The notes below the pieces were generated by a model that saw nothing but the letters and a program-made list of their open reading frames with translations, had not been told where the DNA came from and did no database searches. A stretch of DNA of 64,000 nucleotides from Protonemura montana (Eukaryota > Arthropoda > Insecta > Plecoptera > Nemouridae), in the NCBI GenBank assembly GCA_947568835.1, contig OX387610.1:372001-436000 (forward strand), read 5' to 3'. Positions 36,137 to 48,040 of the stretch are shown one piece after another (within the stretch, counting starts at the first letter, position 1; each line of letters begins with the position of its first letter). The position numbers and the translations under genes are program-made.

Positions 36137-37742
36137 GTAAGACCAGAGATTGATATTCTGAATGGTTGTTCGAGTGCACGGGCTTTTAAATGTAATATTA
36201 TAATAACACCAAGAAATGCAGGCTTCTTTGCTAATCAGAGGTTAACAAATGTATTCCAGGAAATTGAATTAAAGCTGTTCATGTTGATTGACTTGCACTG
36301 TTTTGACATCTGTCTATGTGGCACTGGTCTAATGGCGTCGGTGAATGAGTGGATGATGATGAACCTAACCTAGCCTAGGAGGGAGGAGGGGAAACCCGGT
36401 GCCGGCTCGTAGCCTACTCCTGTCGAATAGCACCAAGGGGACCACCGGCTTAACGTCCCTTCCGAAGGACGGTACAACGCGAACAACAGGATTCCTCCAC
36501 AAATCCATGCTTTCGAGAGGTTGATAAGCAAGGCGAGTGAAGTTGCTGAACTAACTTTCATCCCTCTAGCCTCTTTCACGAACAGAACTGGTCATGTGCA
36601 TGATAGGCAACCATTCAATACCCGACCCAGCGCAGTGTTCCTTAACTTTCATCCCTCCAACGTCTCTCCCGAACAGAACTGGTCATGTGTATGGTCACCC
36701 ATCCAATACCTGACCTAGCGCAGTGTTGCTTAACTTTCATCCCTCCAACCTCTCTCCCGAACAGAACTGGTCATGTGTATGATGGTCACCCATCCAATAC
36801 CTGACCCAGCGCAGTGCTGCTTAACTTTCATCCCTCCAACCTCTCTCCCGAACAGAAGTGGTCATGTGTATGATGGTCACCCATCCAATACCTGACCCAG
36901 CGCAGTGTTGCTTAACTTTCATCCCTCCAACCTCTCTCCCGAACAGAACTGGTCATGTGTATGATGGTCACACATCCAAAACCTGACTCAGCGCAGTGTT
37001 GCTTAACTTCCATCCCTCCAACCTCTCTCCCGAACAGAACTGGTCATGTGTATGATGGTCACCCATCCAATATCTGACCCAGCGCAGTGTTGCTTAACTT
37101 TCATCCCTCCAACCTCTCTCCCGAACAGAACTGGTCATGTGTATGATGGACACCCGTCCAATACCTGACTCAGCGCAGTGTTGCTTAACTTTCATCCCTC
37201 CAACCTCTCTCCCTAACAGAACTGGTCATGTGTATGATGGTCACACATCCAAAACCTGACCCAGCGCAGTGTTGCTTAACTTTCATCCCTCCAACCTCTC
37301 TCCCGAACAGAACTGGTCATGTGTATGATGGTCACCCATCCAATACCTGATTCAGCGCATTGTTGCTTAACTTTCATCCCTCCAACCTCTCTCCCGAACA
37401 GAACTGGTCATGTGTATGATGGTCACCCATCCAATACCTGATTCAGCGCAGTGTTGCTTAACTTTCATCCCTCCAACCTCTCTCCCTAACAGAACTGGTC
37501 ATGTGTATGATGGTCACCCATCCAATACCTGACCCAGCGCAGTGTTGCTTAACTTTCATCCCTCCAACCTCTCTCCCGAACAGAACTGGTCATGTGTATA
37601 ATGGTCACACATCCAATACCTGATTCAGCGCAGTGTTGCTTAACTTTCATCCCTCCAACCTCTCTCCCGAACAGAACTGGTCACGTGTATGATGGTCACC
37701 CATTCAATACCTGACCCAGCGCAGTGTTGTTTAACTTCGGTG
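36137..37742 (-). mobile_element. 5S-derived SINE with 91-bp internal array, copy A
   Basis: Read on minus, it starts at the right within the 5S-like part (CACCGAAGTTAAACAAC) and so is 5'-truncated. About 13 tandem 91-bp units follow. Then come the unique body with the motif TTCGGAAGGGACGTTAAG, and a tail with ATCATCATCCACTCATTC. Beyond the tail, about 160 bp (36137-36310) are shared with copy C, so these two copies have a longer 3' end than copy B. Each unit holds the 5S-like A-box region (AAGTTAAGCAAC) and GGATGGGTGACC. Confidence 0.85.
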
Positions 37743-37976
37743 ACTTGGTAGCTAAGTCATACCTATGTGGGTATCCTATGTATCTCCATATGTATTTTTA
37801 AGTATTATATTGTATTTTGAAATGTATTTTTAACACTGACCTGTCTGCCCTGCTGAAAATTCTTAGCAAGATCTTGCAAGATCTTGCAAGATCTTGCCAA
37901 TTTCTTGGCAATTTGTGATGGTCTTAACGCATGAAAGCAAATAAAGACAACATTACATTTTTCACAGAAAATAGAA

Positions 37977-38640
37977 CACGTGATAGGATTTCGATCTGTG
38001 ATGGTCTAAATTTTTGGCCCAGCTCTGGACAAAAAAAGGCTAATCTCAACCAAAATTTTGTTATCAATTATTTGCGAGAAAATGAAGTGGGGGTACTCCC
38101 TTGAAATTTTCACAGATGAATGAGTACGTGATGGGCTTTCGATCAGTGATGGTCTTAAATTTTGGGTCAGCCCTGGACAAAAAAAGGCTAACTTTAACCA
38201 AAATTTTGTTATCAATTATTTGCGAGAAAATGAAGTGGGGGTACTCCCTTAAAAATTTCACAGATGATAGAGTTCGTGATGGGCTTTCGATTCGTGATGG
38301 TCTTAATTTTTGGCCCAGCCCTGGACAAAAAAGGCTAACTTTTACAAAATTTTGGTTATCATTTTTTTGCGAGAAAATGAAGGGGGGGTTCTCCCTTGAA
38401 ATTTTCACAGATGATAGAGTACGTGATGGGCTTTCGATTCGTGATGGTCTTATTGTTTATGCCCAGCCCTGGACAAAAAAAGGCTAACTTTTACAAAATT
38501 TTGTTATCAATTATTTGCGGGAAAATGAAAGGGGGGGGGGGGGGGTACTCCCTTGAAATTTTTACAGATGTTAGAGTATGTGATGGGCTTTCGATCCGTG
38601 AAGGTCTAAATTTTTGGCCCAGCCCTGGACAGAAATGAGA
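37977..38640. repeat. 148-bp tandem repeat, about 4.4 copies
   Basis: Units contain GATGGGCTTTCGAT, GCCCTGGACAAAAAAAGGCT and GAAGTGGGGGTACTCCC. Copies differ by substitutions and by G-run length. The overlapping open frames are by-products. Confidence 0.88.
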
Positions 38641-38898
38641 ATAAGCCTAGAAAACTCATAAACGCTAGCCTTCAAAAATACGTGATGTACTGAACGAAAC
38701 AGGCTTATCACGTAGGCCATCACGTACATCAGGCCATCACGTACTCAATATACGTACTCAAATACACAATACATTAGTTTTTAAGTTATTGACCCTGATT
38801 ATTTTGTTTAGATGCATTTAGGAAGCTTAAACTTGGTAATTGTTATAATTTTATGTGGTTCTTTTGTTATTGGAAAATTGTCAGGACTGCTCAAACTT

Positions 38899-38934
38899 CT
38901 GAAGAAGTAACTAGTATATGTTACGAAACGTCGG
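38899..38934 (+). other. Hammerhead-like motif (Penelope-type), copy 1
   Basis: CTGAAGAA, then a GTAAC/GTTAC stem with an 8-nt loop, then GAAACGTCGG. The order CTGA-GA, stem, GAAA is that of a hammerhead ribozyme core. One extra base before the stem and the changed U7 position make activity doubtful. The following 60 bp are shared with the copy near 53.4 kb. Confidence 0.4.
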
Positions 38935-39433
38935 GAAATTTAGTAGCCCTTTACTTAGCATTCAAAACCCAGTTCAAATAGTTTTTCTAAAAATCTTATA
39001 AGAACTTGGCAAGATCTTAAACAATCGTGGCAAGTTCTTGGCAAGATCTTGCAAGATCATACGTAAGATTTTTCAGCAGGGTGTTTAATCAAACAAATTT
39101 TAAGAACATTACAAGCAAACAAAAAAAGTGTAGAATTTTGCTCTGATGAAACTGTTTTTTTCCTAAAAAAAAGCTTGGCGTAATTCAACATAAGATGTGT
39201 TACAATTGTCGACAATGATTTCTGCAAAGGTGATGTTTGTGACCTCTTTCCGACAGACTTCCTCATCACTGCGTCAATTTAACCGAGCTAAGCCGACGTC
39301 AACTTTGTCGTAAGGCCGCGACAATTCAGATAAATCTAAATCATATCAAGCCTAACGAAGAGTTAACGATGAGAATCCAAACCAACGAACCTTTCCGAGA
39401 CCGACGGAAAGCAGACAGCCAAACGGTCTACAC

Positions 39434-40327
39434 CGAACGGTTTGGCGTGTTGGAAACACCGGTTCTCGTTAGATCACCAAAGTTAAGCAACACTGCGCTG
39501 AGTCAGGTATTGAATGGGTGACCATCATACACACGACCAGTTCTGTTCGGGAGAGAGGTTGGAGGGATGAAAGTTAAGCAACACTGAGCTGGGTCAGGTA
39601 TTGAATGGGTGATCATCATACACATGACCAGTTCTGTTTGGGAGAGAGGTTGGAGGGATGAAAGTTAAGCAACACTGCGCTGGGTCAGGTATTGGATGGG
39701 TGACCATTATACACATGACCAGTTCTGTTTGGGAGAGAGGTTGGAGGGATGAAAGTTAAGCAACACTGCGCTGGGTCAGGTATTGGATGGGTGACCATTA
39801 TACACATGACCAGTTCTGTTCGGGAGAGAGGTTGGAGGGATGAAAGTTAAGCAACACTGCGCTGGGTCAGGTATTGAATGGGTGACCATCATACACATGA
39901 CCAGTTCTGTTCGGTAGAGAGGTTGGAGGGATGAAAGTTAAGCAACACTGCGCTGAGTCAGGTATTGAATGGGTGAGCATCATACACATGACCAGTTCTG
40001 TTCAGGAGAGAGGTTGGAGGGATGAAAGTTAGTACAGCAACTTCATTCGCCTTGCTTATCAACCTCTCGACAGCATGGATTTGTGGAGGAATCCTGTTGT
40101 TCGAGTTGTACCGTCCTTCGGAAGGGACGTTAAGCCGGTGGTCCCCTTGGTGCTTTTCGACAGGAGTAGTCTACGTGCCGGCACCGGGTTTCCCCTCCTC
40201 CCTTCTAGGCTAGGTTAGGTTCATCATCATCCTCATCATCATCCACTCATTCACCGACGCCATTAGACCAGTGCCGCAGGGCCAGTTGTCAAAACAGTGC
40301 GTCGTTAAACACCACAAATAATAATAA
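39434..40327 (+). mobile_element. 5S-derived SINE, copy B, with 14-bp target duplication
   Basis: The most complete copy. It is flanked by a perfect 14-bp direct repeat CAAACGGTCTACAC (39420-39433 and 40328-40341). In order: a 5S-like head (GTGTTGGAAACACCGG, TCTCG, GATCACCAAAGTTAAG), about six 91-bp units, the unique body (GGAAGGGACGTTAAGCCGG), a CATCATCATCC stretch, a conserved-looking end (GTCGTTAAACACCAC) and an AATAATAATAA tail. This matches a 5S-headed SINE (SINE3-like) moved by LINE machinery. Open frames in it are not genes. Confidence 0.92.
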
Positions 40328-40525
40328 CAAACGGTCTACACACACCGATCGCCACGGTAATGTGAGACCTCACCGCCCGATGTCACGACCGTAACCAATC
40401 CCGCCAAGCGTTGCTCGGTCTTCGAGCCTGATGAACGACTGGCCAATCACAGGCTCGCTTGGGCTTCGACCTTACGCTTATCCTGACCACCCAGTACTGA
40501 ACAGAAAACAGCTGTCAAGGTGTTT

Positions 40526-40740
40526 TATTATTAACAACACTATAACCGTCTCAAAAATTGATGCCCAAACGCAGACTCAACCCCGATCTCCACCTGTCGC
40601 GGGTGTTGCTCTAACCAATTGAGCTACTTGGACACTGGATTGTTTTTAGATAGCTCAATGGTTCAGAGCAACACCCGCGACAGGTTCGAGTCCCCATTTG
40701 GCCATCAATTTTTGAGACGGTTATTGTGTTGATAATAATA
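40526..40740. repeat. Inverted pair of tRNA-like sequences
   Basis: Two arms of about 90-100 bp face each other around a short loop (40627-40649). The right arm reads TAGCTCAATGG (A-box-like, 40650-40660) and GGTTCGAGTCC (B-box-like, 40683-40693). The left arm is its mirror with TAGCTCAATTGG and a decayed B-box. Both arms end in TTTTTGAGACGGTTAT-like sequence and an AATAATA end. The spacing does not form a mature tRNA, so I read it as a tRNA-headed SINE pair or a foldback. Confidence 0.7.
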
Positions 40741-40859
40741 AAATACCCCGCGCATTGCAAGCGTTTGCAATTAAAATCAGATTTCATCCTAAGCTGTCTA
40801 GGTGGCTTATAAGCTGCGACTACCAGCTGTTTTCGCAGTATGAAAGATGACCAAGACAA

Positions 40860-43800
40860 GGCGGTGGAAACGTTGGTTTAAGCTAAAACAATTTTGACAG
40901 AACTGCAAGCTTGACCAACGTCAGCCAGTGGCTCCAAACCACTCCTTGCCGCACTCATCTGTTTCCATCAAGTATCCTTCTTAGGTGCAGACAAGTGCAA
41001 CAATTGGTTATTAAACAGCTGAGAATGGACGACGCTCACGTGCTTACTGGGTCATTCACCGATCGCTATCAATTCTTGTTAACAAAACTTACCTTCCAGT
41101 GACGGGAGCTTTTGTTTGCAGGTCCCTTGCGTTCACAATCGGGTGTCGTTGTATCGGCTTGCCGACGTCAATTGTTATATCAGTCACTTGTTCTCCTCGG
41201 CACTCGACTGATCCCTTGCGAAGCGTGGTGTGCGGTCAGTTGTCCCAAGTTTCCCTGATCTGCAATTATACATCAGTGTTAAAGCTTCCTGGAGCGCGTT
41301 TAGTCTTTCCTGAAGTTCCTGAAGGCTTAGAGAAACAAGTTCTGCTAGAAGTGTGAAAGTCATTTTATTTTTATGAGTATCAAAGAGTCGATATGATCTC
41401 CAAATTTGGAAAAGTAGCGGGAAAATTGTTGAAATGTGTCTGCGGTGTAGCAGCACACGTAAGTTCAGGGCGATATGATGATGAGTTTAATTGTGAAGTA
41501 TTGTGATGGGATTGGATGGTCGCATGGGACGGCAGCGGAAAGTTTGTACCTGTAACATTACAAAGCTTGTGGCTGCTGTCGAACTGGTCTGGACATTTGA
41601 AATAGCGGCAAGGGAGGCTGGGATTGGGCTGAGCTGACAGAGCAAAGTGGGCACAATTTAGGAGCGGTACTTGAGATTGTTATTGAAAATATTATTTGCT
41701 AGTTACTAGCAAGCAGAAAAACGTGTAATTAATTTGAAACTATAAAAATGGATTTAAAATTGTCCATACAAAATCAGTATTTGGCCAGAAGGATTTTAGA
41801 TATTCTGTAAAATGCCAAATATAGCAATTAAAAATCTGAAAAAATAATTCACGTTTGATCACAGAAAGTAGCATTATGAAATTAAAAAGAATGAATCAAC
41901 ATGATGCAGAAATGTGGGATCAGACATGTGAACAAGCCTTGCAATCATCTGGATCAGTTTGCTTTCAATACAATGTATGGAAAGAAAGCCATGAAACAGA
42001 AAACTATTATAAAAATGTAGTTGTAAATAATTAATCTCGTAGGTCACCCGAAGTTTTCCAAGAGCTGAGACAGGGAACTGGATGTTGGAAAATTATGCTA
42101 ACAGATTTTCTATTGGCGAGCGAAAAAGCGAATCAATTTATTCGATCAAGTGTGTGGTTAAATAAAACAAGTGTTTTAGGTGAAAATGGCGAGATAACAG
42201 TTGGAAACCTGTTGCTAAGTAAAGCCATCTATATACCTACCCTGAGCACGACCCCCAAGTAACTTTCAATGCACAATTATCTTGCAGTTATTCGGTTTAA
42301 TAATAGTGCGTAGCTCTCTAATTATTAACTAATATTATATTGGGAGTTTTATCTCACAAACAGAACTGGTTGTGTCAGGATTTGTACATTTATAACGCAA
42401 TAAATCAAGTTGTCTTATCACCCAGCTAGCGGGTCGACCAGGCGTCCACTCAACGGTTTCCCGGCTCAAAATGGCGGAGCTAGGTAATATTTCCGAGTGC
42501 CCCGCCTAACGAAGACTATGGACGGCGAGTGCCGTTAAACCAATGGTAGAACAATGTCAACCAATGACGACCGACTTCACAGTAATATTTGAAATGTGAA
42601 AATCACAAATAAATTCGATAAAATTAAAGGCCAATGAAAGAATGATGAAAAAAGTGGAGATTATTATAGAAAATAAATATAATCGTCAAGTTTCCCACGT
42701 GTACCACCCGGTATAAGGTTATAAATTATTTATCGATGATGGTAATAATTTGAATATTGTGTTCTAGCCAGCCCTGGCTTTCAGGCAATCTTGAGCCGGC
42801 AAAAATAATTTCATAGCACGAGTCGAAACTAAAGTATCAGGATTGTTCAATTATTAGCAAAATCAAAGAAAAACAAATTGTGAAACTTACAGGACGGCGT
42901 TGATCGCGGTTAGAGGAACGATTACACTTATTTTTTAAGATTTTAATCGAATGTTTTTAGGACGAGTTCACGTTCATTGGCGGGAAACAGAGCGGGAAGA
43001 TGTCGCGTCTCTTTGACCCAAGTCAAAAGTCATACTGGAGAGTAATAAAAATATGTGTAATAAAATATCGTCGGGTTTCATGGTGATGTTTAGATGACAA
43101 ATATCTGCATGGGAGAAACTTGAGATGGGTTGGGCATCAAACGAAATTAAATTAGATGGGTTAATAATATCAGAGAAAATACTCTCAAGTCTTCATTTGT
43201 CTCTTGCAGTCACGTGCGACTACGGAGTCAAAATGTTGTCCACGTATAAGCGTGAACTCAAATAAACAGTAAATAATATCTTAGTTGATAATTAGCGCTA
43301 GAGAACAAAAAGAAATCACTCACGGAATGACACCGACGCGGTGGAAATGAGTTGGTAGATTTATTTGCAAGACAATGTCTGGGTCGACAAGTTCACCAAG
43401 AGTCCAGCTGATCTCGATGTCACCAACCAATCTCCACTCATCACAGTTCGTGTCGTAGTTCGTGAGAGGAATTCATCGTCCGTTCGATCGTTGCCCAAAC
43501 ATCAAAAGTAACAAAATCAAGCAATACATGCAATAACAGCTGCTAGCAGACTTGACACGAGATCACGAGAGTAAAATAAACCGACGTCGGCAAGGTACGT
43601 ATTTGTTTTAAATTTCAGTAACCCATCTAAATTGTAGTCACACAACAAATCGGTCATACTCGTCTCGTCACATTTATTAGAGTCTCAAGCAAAGACCATA
43701 GACAATGTTCTTTTAGTATCTTAGTTAAACTGCCCCAAATGACAACAAAACGCCTCGGAATTTTCTGCAGCTGTTCTGGTCGCTGTTTTTGAAATCTCTG

Positions 43801-44350
43801 GCAAATCGTTGGTCGGGTTGTAAATCATACTTCGCTGCTAGGATCGGTCTGCTCGTACACCTCGAGTCGGTGACATTCCAACCTCAGGGATATGGGATAA
43901 TATCGAATCAAATCGCAATACCTTCTAAACAGTCCAGTTGACACTGAAACATACGTTGGTATTCGGGTAGTTAGTCGACATGTCTCCAAGATCTGCTTCC
44001 TTCCTTCCTTGAGATTGTATGTCTCAATTACTCACGGTTTAATTAACAATTAGTAATCCCTTGGAGTTATTTCTCTGTAAATGCACTGCCGATCAGCGAG
44101 AACCAAATCCGCGCTGTTTTGAAAAGCACTCGTATTTGCTTCCTCAACACTCGCCAATGTTTGGCAGACTGACCTACTTACATGCGCTCTGTGACTTCTG
44201 CACATGGTCCCCCGAGGAGGGGTGGATCATACCGCCCCTACTCTGACCACAGCTCCCACGTCTCACGCGTAGTACTTTTAAATCTTTCCTGATTTATTCT
44301 TACCCAATCAAATTGTTGAATACTAACCAACATTCCTTTATTATCCACTC
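40860..44350. other. Unique sequence without a recognised gene
   Basis: No domain, repeat family or RNA gene recognised over about 3.5 kb. Two promoter-like spots occur: AAAATGGCGGAG at about 42469 (YY1-like, followed by a GTAATA donor) and TTGGCGGGAAAC at about 42977 (E2F-like), with ATGTCGCG about 12 bp beyond it. The small open frames have no supporting feature. Confidence 0.45.
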
Positions 44351-44353
44351 ACC

Positions 44354-45276
44354 CCACGGTTTGGCGTGTTGGAAACACTGGTTCTCATAAAATCACCTAA
44401 GTTAAGCAACACTGCGCTGGGTCAGGTATTGCATGGGTGACCATCATACACATGACCAGTTCTGTTCGTGAGAGAGGTTGGAGGGATGAAAGTTAAGCAA
44501 CACTGCGCTGGGTCAGGTATTGGATGGGTAACCATCATACACATGACCAGCTCTGTTCGTGAGAGAGGTTGGAGGGATGAAAGTTAAGCAACACTGCGCT
44601 GGGTCAGGTATTGGATGGGTGACCATCATACACATGACCAGTTCTGTTTGGGAGAGAGGTTGGAGGGATGAAAGTTAAGCAACACTGCGCTGAGTCAGGT
44701 ATTGGATGGGTGACCATCATACACATAACCAGTTCTGTTCGGGAGAGAGGTTGGAGGGATGAAAGTTAAGCAACACTGCGCTGAGTCAGGTATTGGATGG
44801 GTGACCATCATACACATGACCAGTTCTGTTCGGGAGAGAGGTTGGAGGGATGAAAGTTAGTACAGCAACTTCACTCGCCTTGCTTATCAACCTCTCGACA
44901 GCATGGATTTGTGGAGGAATCCTGTTGTTCGCGTTGTACCGTCCTTCGGAAGGGACGTTAAGCCGGTGGTCCCCTTGGTGCTCTTCGACAGGAGTAGGCT
45001 ACGTGCCGGCACCGGGTTTCACCTCCTCCCTTCTAGGCTAGGTTAGGTTGATCATCATCCACTCATTCACCGACGCCATTAGACCAGTGCCACATAGACA
45101 GATGTCAAAACAGTGCAAGTCAATCAACATGAACAGCTTGAATTCAATTTCCTGGAATACATTTGTTAACCTCTGATTAGCAAAGAAGCCTGCATTTCTT
45201 GGTGTTATTATAATATTACATTTAAAAGCCCGTGCACTCGAACAACCATTCAGAATATCAATCTCTGGTCTTACAT
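44354..45276 (+). mobile_element. 5S-derived SINE, copy C
   Basis: Head GGTTTGGCGTGTTGGAAAC, about five 91-bp units, unique body and CATCATCC tail. A further 160 bp at the 3' end are shared in inverted orientation with copy A (36137-36310). No clear target duplication seen. Confidence 0.87.
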
Positions 45277-45279
45277 TGC

Positions 45280-46185
45280 CTGGCGTTGATCTTACAGCAT
45301 TCGTTTCTCTCTTGAAACTAACATGCGTTTTGTGATTTCAGTTGTGTAAAGCTTCGCTGCTCACTTTTACTCTCTGGGAGCACATTAATTTTATTGAGCA
45401 ATTATTATTAATTATTATGTCTAACTATTAGTGCAGTGATTGAACTCGGTGAACTATCATCGGTATGACCAACAGATCAGCTCGGTAGGAGATCTAGCAA
45501 TGCATGGCTCTCTGATTCAAGTTACATTACAGTTTCCTGGGATGAAAGTCAAGAACGAATGACTGGAATTAATGTGTGTTTGTCTAGGTTTAAAAGTGAG
45601 GGTAGTTGACTGGAGATGTTACCTACTCTTGCTGATCTATGTGGGTCAGACAGAGACAGACTCTAGCCCCGTCTGTGTTGTGCAAGTGAGAGAGAAGAAA
45701 CTGTCATGTTATGCTCCTCTCATGAACCAGCCTCGTACACATTCCATGAAGCCAATGCTCGGACAGAACTTGTATGAAATGTTGCATGAAATGTCTCCAG
45801 ATATTACCAATCATCAGCCCACGCTATGACCCGGAGGTCATGCTTTCATTCACCGAGACCCAGACCCCTCTTACACATCCCACCCTGTTGTAATAACTTG
45901 CGTCGTCAAACACTAAAAATCAATAAATAAATTGTATACGTAGCTGATAACAATAATAATAATAATAGTAAGATTATTGTCGATTTTGATCAATACATTT
46001 GATCAACACAGACAGTCATTATTTAATTAAAAAATACAGAATTTTCAGTGTCATAATTGCTTACATTTGAGATAATTGCTTTCCTAACCTAATCCGTGGG
46101 GTCTAAAGTTGATCGAAGAATCTAACGATTTGTTATCTGCGGCTAAAAGCAGCAATAAAACAATGCATGGTTTTTTTCCTGAAGA
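45280..46185. other. Sequence without a recognised feature
   Basis: One 85-codon frame (45572-45829) has no recognisable domain and I do not call it. Otherwise AT-rich. Confidence 0.45.
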
Positions 46186-47957
46186 TCGCTATGATGAATT
46201 GAGAACTGCCCCATGGAGGCAACAGTTCTTTCAGAGACAAGTTGGTCCAGTGGCTGAACAGCTGTTCTAACTAATAACATTACACAATTATTGAAGGGGG
46301 TGAAGGCTATGATTAATTGAGAACTGCCCCATGGAGGCAACAGTTCTTTCAGAGACAAGTTGGTCCAGTGGCTGAACAGCTGTTCTAACTAATAACATTA
46401 CACAATTATTGAAGGGGGTGAAGGCTACGATGAATTGAGAACTGCCCCATGGAGGCAACAGTTCTTTCAGAGACAAGTTGGTCCAGTGTCTGAACAGCTG
46501 TTCTAACTAATAACATTACACAATTATTGAAGGGGGTGAAGGCTATGATGAATTGAGAACTGCCCCATGGAGGCAACAGTTCTTTCAGAGACAAGTTGGT
46601 CCAGTGGCTGAACAGCTGTTCTAACTAATAACATTACACAATTATTGAAGGGGGTGAAGGCTATGATGAATTGAGAACTGCCCCATGGAGGCAACAGTTC
46701 TTTCAGAGACAAGTTGGTCCAGTGGCTGAACAGCTGTTCTAACTAATAACATTACACAATTATTGAAGGGGGTGAAGGCTATGATTAATTGAGAACTGCC
46801 CCATGGAGGCAACAGTTCTTTCAGAGACAAGTTGGTCCAGTGGCTGAACAGCTGTTCTAACTAATAACATTACACAATTATTGAAGGGGGTGAAGGCTAT
46901 GATGAATTGAGAACTGCCCCATGGAGGCAACAGTTCTTTCAGAGACAAGTTGGTCCAGTGGCTGAACAGCTGTTCTAACTAATAACATTACACAATTATT
47001 GAAGGGGGTGAAGGCTATGATGGATTGAGAACTGCCCCATGGAGGCAACAGTTCTTTCAGAGACAAGTTGGTCCAGTGGCTGAACAGCTGTTCTAACTAA
47101 TAACATTACACAATTATTGAAGGGGGTGAAGGCTATGATTAATTGAGAACTGCCCCATGGAGGCAACAGTTCTTTCAGAGACAAGTTGGTCCAGTGGCTG
47201 AACAGCTGTTCTAACTAATAACATTACACAATTATTGAAGGGGGTGAAGGCTACGATGAATTGAGAACTGCCCCATGGAGGCAACAGTTCTTTCAGAGAC
47301 AAGTTGGTCCAGTGTCTGAACAGCTGTTCTAACTAATAACATTACACAATTATTGAAGGGGGTGAAGGCTATGATGAATTGAGAACTGCCCCATGGAGGC
47401 AACAGTTCTTTCAGAGACAAGTTGGTCCAGTGGCTGAACAGCTGTTCTAACTAATAACATTACACAATTATTGAAGGGGGTGAAGGCTATGATGAATTGA
47501 GAACTGCCCCATGGAGGCAACAGTTCTTTCAGAGACAAGTTGGTCCAGTGGCTGAACAGCTGTTCTAACTAATAACATTACACAATTATTGAAGGGGGTG
47601 AAGGCTATGATTAATTGAGAACTGCCCCATGGAGGCAACAGTTCTTTCAGAGACAAGTTGGTCCAGTGGCTGAACAGCTGTTCTAACTAATAACATTACA
47701 CAATTATTGAAGGGGGTGAAGGCTATGATGAATTGAGAACTGCCCCATGGAGGCAACAGTTCTTTCAGAGACAAGTTGGTCCAGTGGCTGAACAGCTGTT
47801 CTAACTAATAACATTACACAATTATTGAAGGGGGTGAAGGCTATGATGGATTGAGAACTGCCCCATGGAGGCAACAGTTCTTTCAGAGACAAGTTGGTCC
47901 AGTGGCTGAACAGCTGTTCTAACTAATAACATTACACAATTATTGAAGGGAGTGAAG
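46186..47957. repeat. 118-bp satellite-like array, 15 copies, 7-unit period
   Basis: Units contain GAACTGCCCCATGGAGGC, CAGAGACAAGTTGGTCCAG and TAACATTACACAATTATTG. The variants at ATGA/ACGA/ATTA and at GTGGCTG/GTGTCTG recur in the same order every seven units (826 bp), giving two cycles. It ends in a run of Gs. Short minus-strand frames repeat with the unit and are artefacts. Confidence 0.95.
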
Positions 47958-48040
47958 GGGGGGGGGGGGGCAGGGTCTTAATTGTCAACCGTAGAATATT
48001 GAACTCGGTGCATTCTCAATAAGTATCAGTTCATACATTT

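Larger units (their letters stand above)
37834..39084. mobile_element. Inverted-repeat element flanked by TTAA
   Basis: Both ends carry CCCTGCTGAAAA followed by an AGATCTTGC-rich stretch in inverted orientation (37848 onward and 39081 backward). TTAA occurs at 37830-37833 and 39085-39088. TTAA duplication plus inverted repeats points to a piggyBac- or Kolobok-type non-autonomous element. The left end has about 10 extra bases between TTAA and the inverted repeat, so the exact boundary is uncertain. Inside are a 148-bp tandem repeat and a ribozyme-like motif. No transposase. Confidence 0.6.

Noticed and set aside
39434..40327. A functional 5S rRNA gene
   Set aside because: Only the 5' half to the start of the C-box resembles 5S. 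The 3' half is replaced by SINE sequence and there is a target duplication.
40637..40740. A tRNA gene
   Set aside because: A- and B-box-like words are present, but arms and length do not fold into a mature tRNA, and the sequence is part of a foldback with a SINE-like tail.
45572..45829. 85-codon plus-strand frame
   Set aside because: No domain, no splice support and no recurrence.
46143..47892. Series of 62-codon minus-strand frames
   Set aside because: They repeat with the 118-bp unit and have no separate start or splice support.
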